This document shows, piece after piece, positions 61,480-64,000 of a stretch of DNA of 64,000 nucleotides; position 1 is the stretch's first letter, and each line of letters starts with the position of its first letter. Origin of the DNA: Lysobacter sp. S4-A87 (GTDB taxonomy: Bacteria; Pseudomonadota; Gammaproteobacteria; Xanthomonadales; Xanthomonadaceae); contig NZ_CP093341.1 of NCBI RefSeq assembly GCF_022637455.1, positions 1,178,001 through 1,242,000 of the forward strand, read 5' to 3'. The translations under genes and the position numbers were made by a program. The notes beneath the pieces are model-generated. The model ran no database searches and was not told the origin of the DNA. It saw only the letters and a list, made by a program, of their open reading frames with translations.

Positions 61480-63720
61480 TCAGGCCAGGCGCTGCAGGCG
61501 CCAGCAGCGATGGATACGGGCATCGCGCTCGAAATCGGGCGGGATGGTCTGCGCGCTGATGTCGACGCATTCGGCGAACTGCGCGATCGCCGCCTGGTCC
61601 AGGCGGAAGCGGCGGAAGTTGTTGGAGAAGTACAGCACGCCACCGTCGGCCAGGCGCTCCACCGCCGCGCGCAGCATGCGCACGTGCTCGGCTTGCACGT
61701 CGAAGTCGTCGGCGCGCTTGGAGTTGGAGAACGTCGGCGGGTCGCAGAAGATCAGGTCGTACTGCTGCGTGTCGGCTTCCAGCCAGGTCAGCGCGTCGGC
61801 CTGCACCAGGCGGTGGCGGGTGCCGCCGAGATTGTTCTCGCGCAGGTTGTCGGCGCACCACTCCAGGTAGGTCGCCGACAGGTCGACCGTGGTGGTGCTG
61901 CGGGCACGGCCTGCTGCAGCGTGGACAGTGGCGGCGCCGGTGTAACCGAACAGGTTGAGGAAGCGCGTGTCTTCCGCCTCGGATGCAATGCGCAGGCGCA
62001 TCGGCCGGTGGTCGAGGAACAGGCCGGTATCGAGGTAGTCGAACAGGTTCACGCGCAGGCGTGCATCGCCCTCGCGCACCGTCAACAGCTCGCCACGCGA
62101 ATCGAACTGGCCGTACTTGCTGCCGCCCTTGCCGCGGGCGCGGGTCTTCAGCGCGACGTTCTCGCGCGGCACCGCAAACACCTCGCGCGCCGCCGCCAGC
62201 AATTCGTTGAGGCGCTTGCGCTGCACCGCTTCGGGGATGTCGGCCGGCGCGGCGTATTCCTGCACGTGCAGGAAGGTGCGCGGCGTCGCCTCGTCGGTGA
62301 CGTAGACGTCGATCGCGGCGGAGTACTCGGGCAGGTCGGCATCGTAGGCGCGATAGCAGCTGATGTGCTCGCGCTCGCGCCACGACTTGAGCTTGCGGAT
62401 GTTCTTGCGCAGGCGGTTGGCAACCATCTGTGCGCCTTCCGACAACGAAGGCGCCGGCTCGTCGGCCGCCCGCTCGCGCTGCGGCGGCGCGATCGGATCA
62501 CAGACGATCAGCGTGCACTCGATCGCACCGTTGAACAGCTGATACTTCTTGCCGGCGCGCAGGCCGGTGGCGCGTGCCAGGTCGGCGTCGCCGCAGAGCA
62601 GGCTGGCACGCCAGGTCGGAACGGCGCGCTTGAGGCCGTCGCCGAGCGCGCGATAAAGGGCGGCGTCGGCGGCAAGGCGGGCGTCGTAGGGAGGGTTGCA
62701 GACGGCCAGGCCTGACGTTCCGGCCCCGCTCCCCTCACTGGTCCCCTCACTGGTCCCGTCACTGGCCCCGTCTTCGTCACCGTCATCCCCGCGCAGGCGG
62801 GAATGACGGGAAAGGGCCGGGGTCTCGAGCGAGCGAATGTCGCCCACGCGCCAGTCGATCACGCCGGCCAGGCCCGCCAGAACGGCGTTGTCCTGCGCGG
62901 CACGGATCGCATGCGGATCCAGATCGCTGCCGAAGAACACCGGGCGCAGGGCATTCATGCCGGCCGCCTCGCGCGCACGCGCAACGTCCACTAGCTGTTG
63001 CCACGACGCCGCGTCGAAGCCGAGCCAGCGCGTCGGTACGCCGTTGCCATGCCGCTGCAGGCCGGGGGCGACATCGGCCGCCATCAGCGCGCCTTCGATC
63101 AACAGCGTGCCGCTGCCGCACATCGGGTCGAGCAGCGCACCGCCGTCGGCGTACACCTTCGGCCATTGCCCGCGCATCAGCACTGCAGCAGCGAGGTTTT
63201 CCTTCAGCGGTGCCTCGCCCTGCTTGCTGCGCCAGCCGCGGCGGTGCATCGGGCCGCCGCCAAGATCGATCGACACGATCGCGCGGCCCTTGCGCACCAC
63301 CAGGTTCAGGCGCAGGTCGGGCGCTTCGACGTCGACGTCCGGGCGCGAACCGGTGCGCGCGCGCATCACGTCGACCACCGCGTCCTTGACCCGCTGCGCG
63401 GCGTAACGCGCATGCGTGATCGCATCGCCGGACACGTGCGCGTCGACCGCGACCGTATCGCCCTGAGCCAGGTGCTGCGGCCAGTCGATGGCAGCGGCGC
63501 CGGCGTAGAGGGCGTGCTCGTCGGGGCAATCGAACTCGGCGATCGGCCACAGCACGCGACTGGCCAGGCGCGACCACAACACCGCACGCTGCGCATCGAG
63601 CGCGCTGCCTTCGACGTTGGCACCGGCCATGGCCGCGGTGGCGCGTGTGCAGCCCAGTGCGACCAGTTCGTCGGCGAGCAGGTATTCCAGGCCCTTGCCG
63701 CAGCTTGCGAAGAATTTCAT
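61480..63720 (-). CDS. rlmKL: Bifunctional 23S rRNA methyltransferase RlmKL
   Basis: This 746-aa fusion (E. coli 702) makes m2G2445 (RlmL half) and m7G2069 (RlmK half). An N-terminal THUMP domain ([21 protein letters not shown]) is followed by the RlmL Rossmann domain with [20 protein letters not shown] and the catalytic NPPYDARL near residue 350. The RlmK domain has [18 protein letters not shown] and [12 protein letters not shown]. Directly before NPPY there is a foreign-looking insert of about 27 residues ([20 protein letters not shown]...GAGTSG), encoded by a hairpin repeat and a 12-bp minisatellite, which explains part of the extra length. It starts 3 bp after the hydrolase stop. Confidence 0.94.
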   Translation of the reverse strand: MKFFASCGKGLEYLLADELVALGCTRATAAMAGANVEGSALDAQRAVLWSRLASRVLWPIAEFDCPDEHALYAGAAAIDWPQHLAQGDTVAVDAHVSGDAITHARYAAQRVKDAVVDVMRARTGSRPDVDVEAPDLRLNLVVRKGRAIVSIDLGGGPMHRRGWRSKQGEAPLKENLAAAVLMRGQWPKVYADGGALLDPMCGSGTLLIEGALMAADVAPGLQRHGNGVPTRWLGFDAASWQQLVDVARAREAAGMNALRPVFFGSDLDPHAIRAAQDNAVLAGLAGVIDWRVGDIRSLETPALSRHSRLRGDDGDEDGASDGTSEGTSEGSGAGTSGLAVCNPPYDARLAADAALYRALGDGLKRAVPTWRASLLCGDADLARATGLRAGKKYQLFNGAIECTLIVCDPIAPPQRERAADEPAPSLSEGAQMVANRLRKNIRKLKSWREREHISCYRAYDADLPEYSAAIDVYVTDEATPRTFLHVQEYAAPADIPEAVQRKRLNELLAAAREVFAVPRENVALKTRARGKGGSKYGQFDSRGELLTVREGDARLRVNLFDYLDTGLFLDHRPMRLRIASEAEDTRFLNLFGYTGAATVHAAAGRARSTTTVDLSATYLEWCADNLRENNLGGTRHRLVQADALTWLEADTQQYDLIFCDPPTFSNSKRADDFDVQAEHVRMLRAAVERLADGGVLYFSNNFRRFRLDQAAIAQFAECVDISAQTIPPDFERDARIHRCWRLQRLA
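62730..62768. repeat. 12-bp minisatellite inside rlmKL
   Basis: Units of CCCCTCACTGGT repeat about three and a half times with small changes (CCCCTCACTGGT twice, then CCCGTCACTGGC). They encode the Gly-Thr-Ser-Glu stretch before the NPPY motif. The period keeps the reading frame. Confidence 0.85.
62781..62808. repeat. Hairpin repeat inserted in rlmKL coding sequence
   Basis: CGTCATCCCCGC / GCGGGAATGACG form a 12-bp stem with one mismatch and loop GCAG. It is the same palindrome family as the intergenic element at 55021. On the coding strand it is read as Arg-His-Ser-Arg-Leu-Arg-Gly-Asp-Asp. Confidence 0.8.
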
Positions 63721-63723
63721 GGC

Positions 63724-64000
63724 TTACAGCACCGACAGCAGGGAGGCGAAGGCATCGGCGCTGGCCTCGACGTGGTCCGACAGGCGATGGCCGTCGTTGA
63801 CCAGCAGCAGGCGCGAACCGCGGGGATGCGCCCAGGCGACGACTTCGCTCGCCGGGATCAGTTCATCGTGCCAGCCGTGGATGATCGAGGTCGGCACGGC
63901 GGCGGCTTCCAGGCGGGGCGCCGGGCCCATCTTGATCGGCGGCGCCATCAGGAACAGGCCGGCGGTCGGCACCTGCAGCGACACCAGCCCGGAGATGTAG
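63724..64000 (-). CDS. Alpha/beta hydrolase (5' end outside window)
   Basis: Only the C-terminal part (about 91 codons) is inside the window. It shows the strand/loop with the catalytic acid in IIHGWHDELIPASEVVAWA and the catalytic His in LVNDGHRLSDHVEA, the normal order at the end of an alpha/beta hydrolase. The nucleophile elbow lies beyond the edge. Substrate is unknown; short length and AxxLLxxNDGHRL resemble small YdeN/RBBP9-like or carboxylesterase-like hydrolases. It is 3 bp upstream of rlmKL on the same strand. Confidence 0.8.
   Translation of the reverse strand, partial: YISGLVSLQVPTAGLFLMAPPIKMGPAPRLEAAAVPTSIIHGWHDELIPASEVVAWAHPRGSRLLLVNDGHRLSDHVEASADAFASLLSVL

Overview
This 64 kb window is a GC-rich, gene-dense chromosomal segment. 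Its gene content and order fit a gammaproteobacterium of the Xanthomonadaceae/Lysobacteraceae group (Lysobacter, Luteimonas, Xanthomonas and relatives). Supporting signs are the KdkA/OpsX lipopolysaccharide-core pair, a subgroup-II NAD-type isocitrate dehydrogenase, the GTAG-type REP palindromes known from xanthomonads, and conserved gammaproteobacterial gene blocks. The family assignment is inferred from gene content; no 16S rRNA lies in the window. I see no insertion sequence, prophage, CRISPR array, rRNA or obvious genomic island, so this looks like core chromosome.

Layout. 0-4.2 kb: a leftward run kdkA - MBL hydrolase - moaA - moaC - moaD - moaE - YVTN beta-propeller (cut by the window edge), with most genes touching or overlapping. 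4.4-8.2 kb: opsX and a small coiled-coil/membrane protein, DUF6165, tRNA-Ser(CGA) and a PP2C phosphatase. 7.4-11.6 kb: dnaQ, rnhA, a YafS-like methyltransferase, gloB and an MltD-like transglycosylase, the same neighbourhood as in E. coli. 11.7-23.2 kb: fabI, then a long leftward protein-quality-control block (tRNA-Pro, -Arg, -His, -Lys, -Leu, tig, clpP, clpX, lon, hupB, tRNA-Val, two tRNA-Asp, ppiD). 23-28.6 kb: NhaC antiporter, NAD-isocitrate dehydrogenase, a glutaredoxin/AhpD-like pair, and a BepA-like M48 protease. 28.7-34.7 kb: phoB-phoR-ppk1-ppx, with a candidate Pho box ahead of phoB. 34.7-40.2 kb: opgGH (osmoregulated periplasmic glucans), divergent from a GT4 glycosyltransferase/PAP2 phosphatase pair. 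40.3-45.4 kb: creB-creC-creD with a perfect cre-tag before creD, followed by a GNAT/nitrilase pair. 45.5-54.4 kb: rlmJ, a CDF transporter, YjbR-like protein, GNAT, methyltransferase, ohr/ohrR and mfd. 54.5-64 kb: SixA-like lipoprotein, phospholipase D family protein, two small exported proteins, a frameshifted pirin, aquaporin, an intact pirin, a PmtA-like methyltransferase, rlmKL and the end of an alpha/beta hydrolase.

Functional themes: molybdopterin synthesis, envelope construction (Kdo kinase, heptosyltransferase, OPGs, CreBCD), proteostasis (Tig, ClpXP, Lon, PpiD, BepA), phosphate sensing with polyphosphate turnover, and thiol/peroxide defence.

The least expected signals are small-scale. 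Triplet-length (12 or 15 bp) tandem repeats sit at or near several start codons (moaC, rnhA, a clpX leader ORF). A mobile-looking hairpin plus a 12-bp minisatellite lies inside rlmKL just before its catalytic NPPY motif. Paired GTAG palindromes sit at convergent gene ends. No wholly new multi-gene system is evident.
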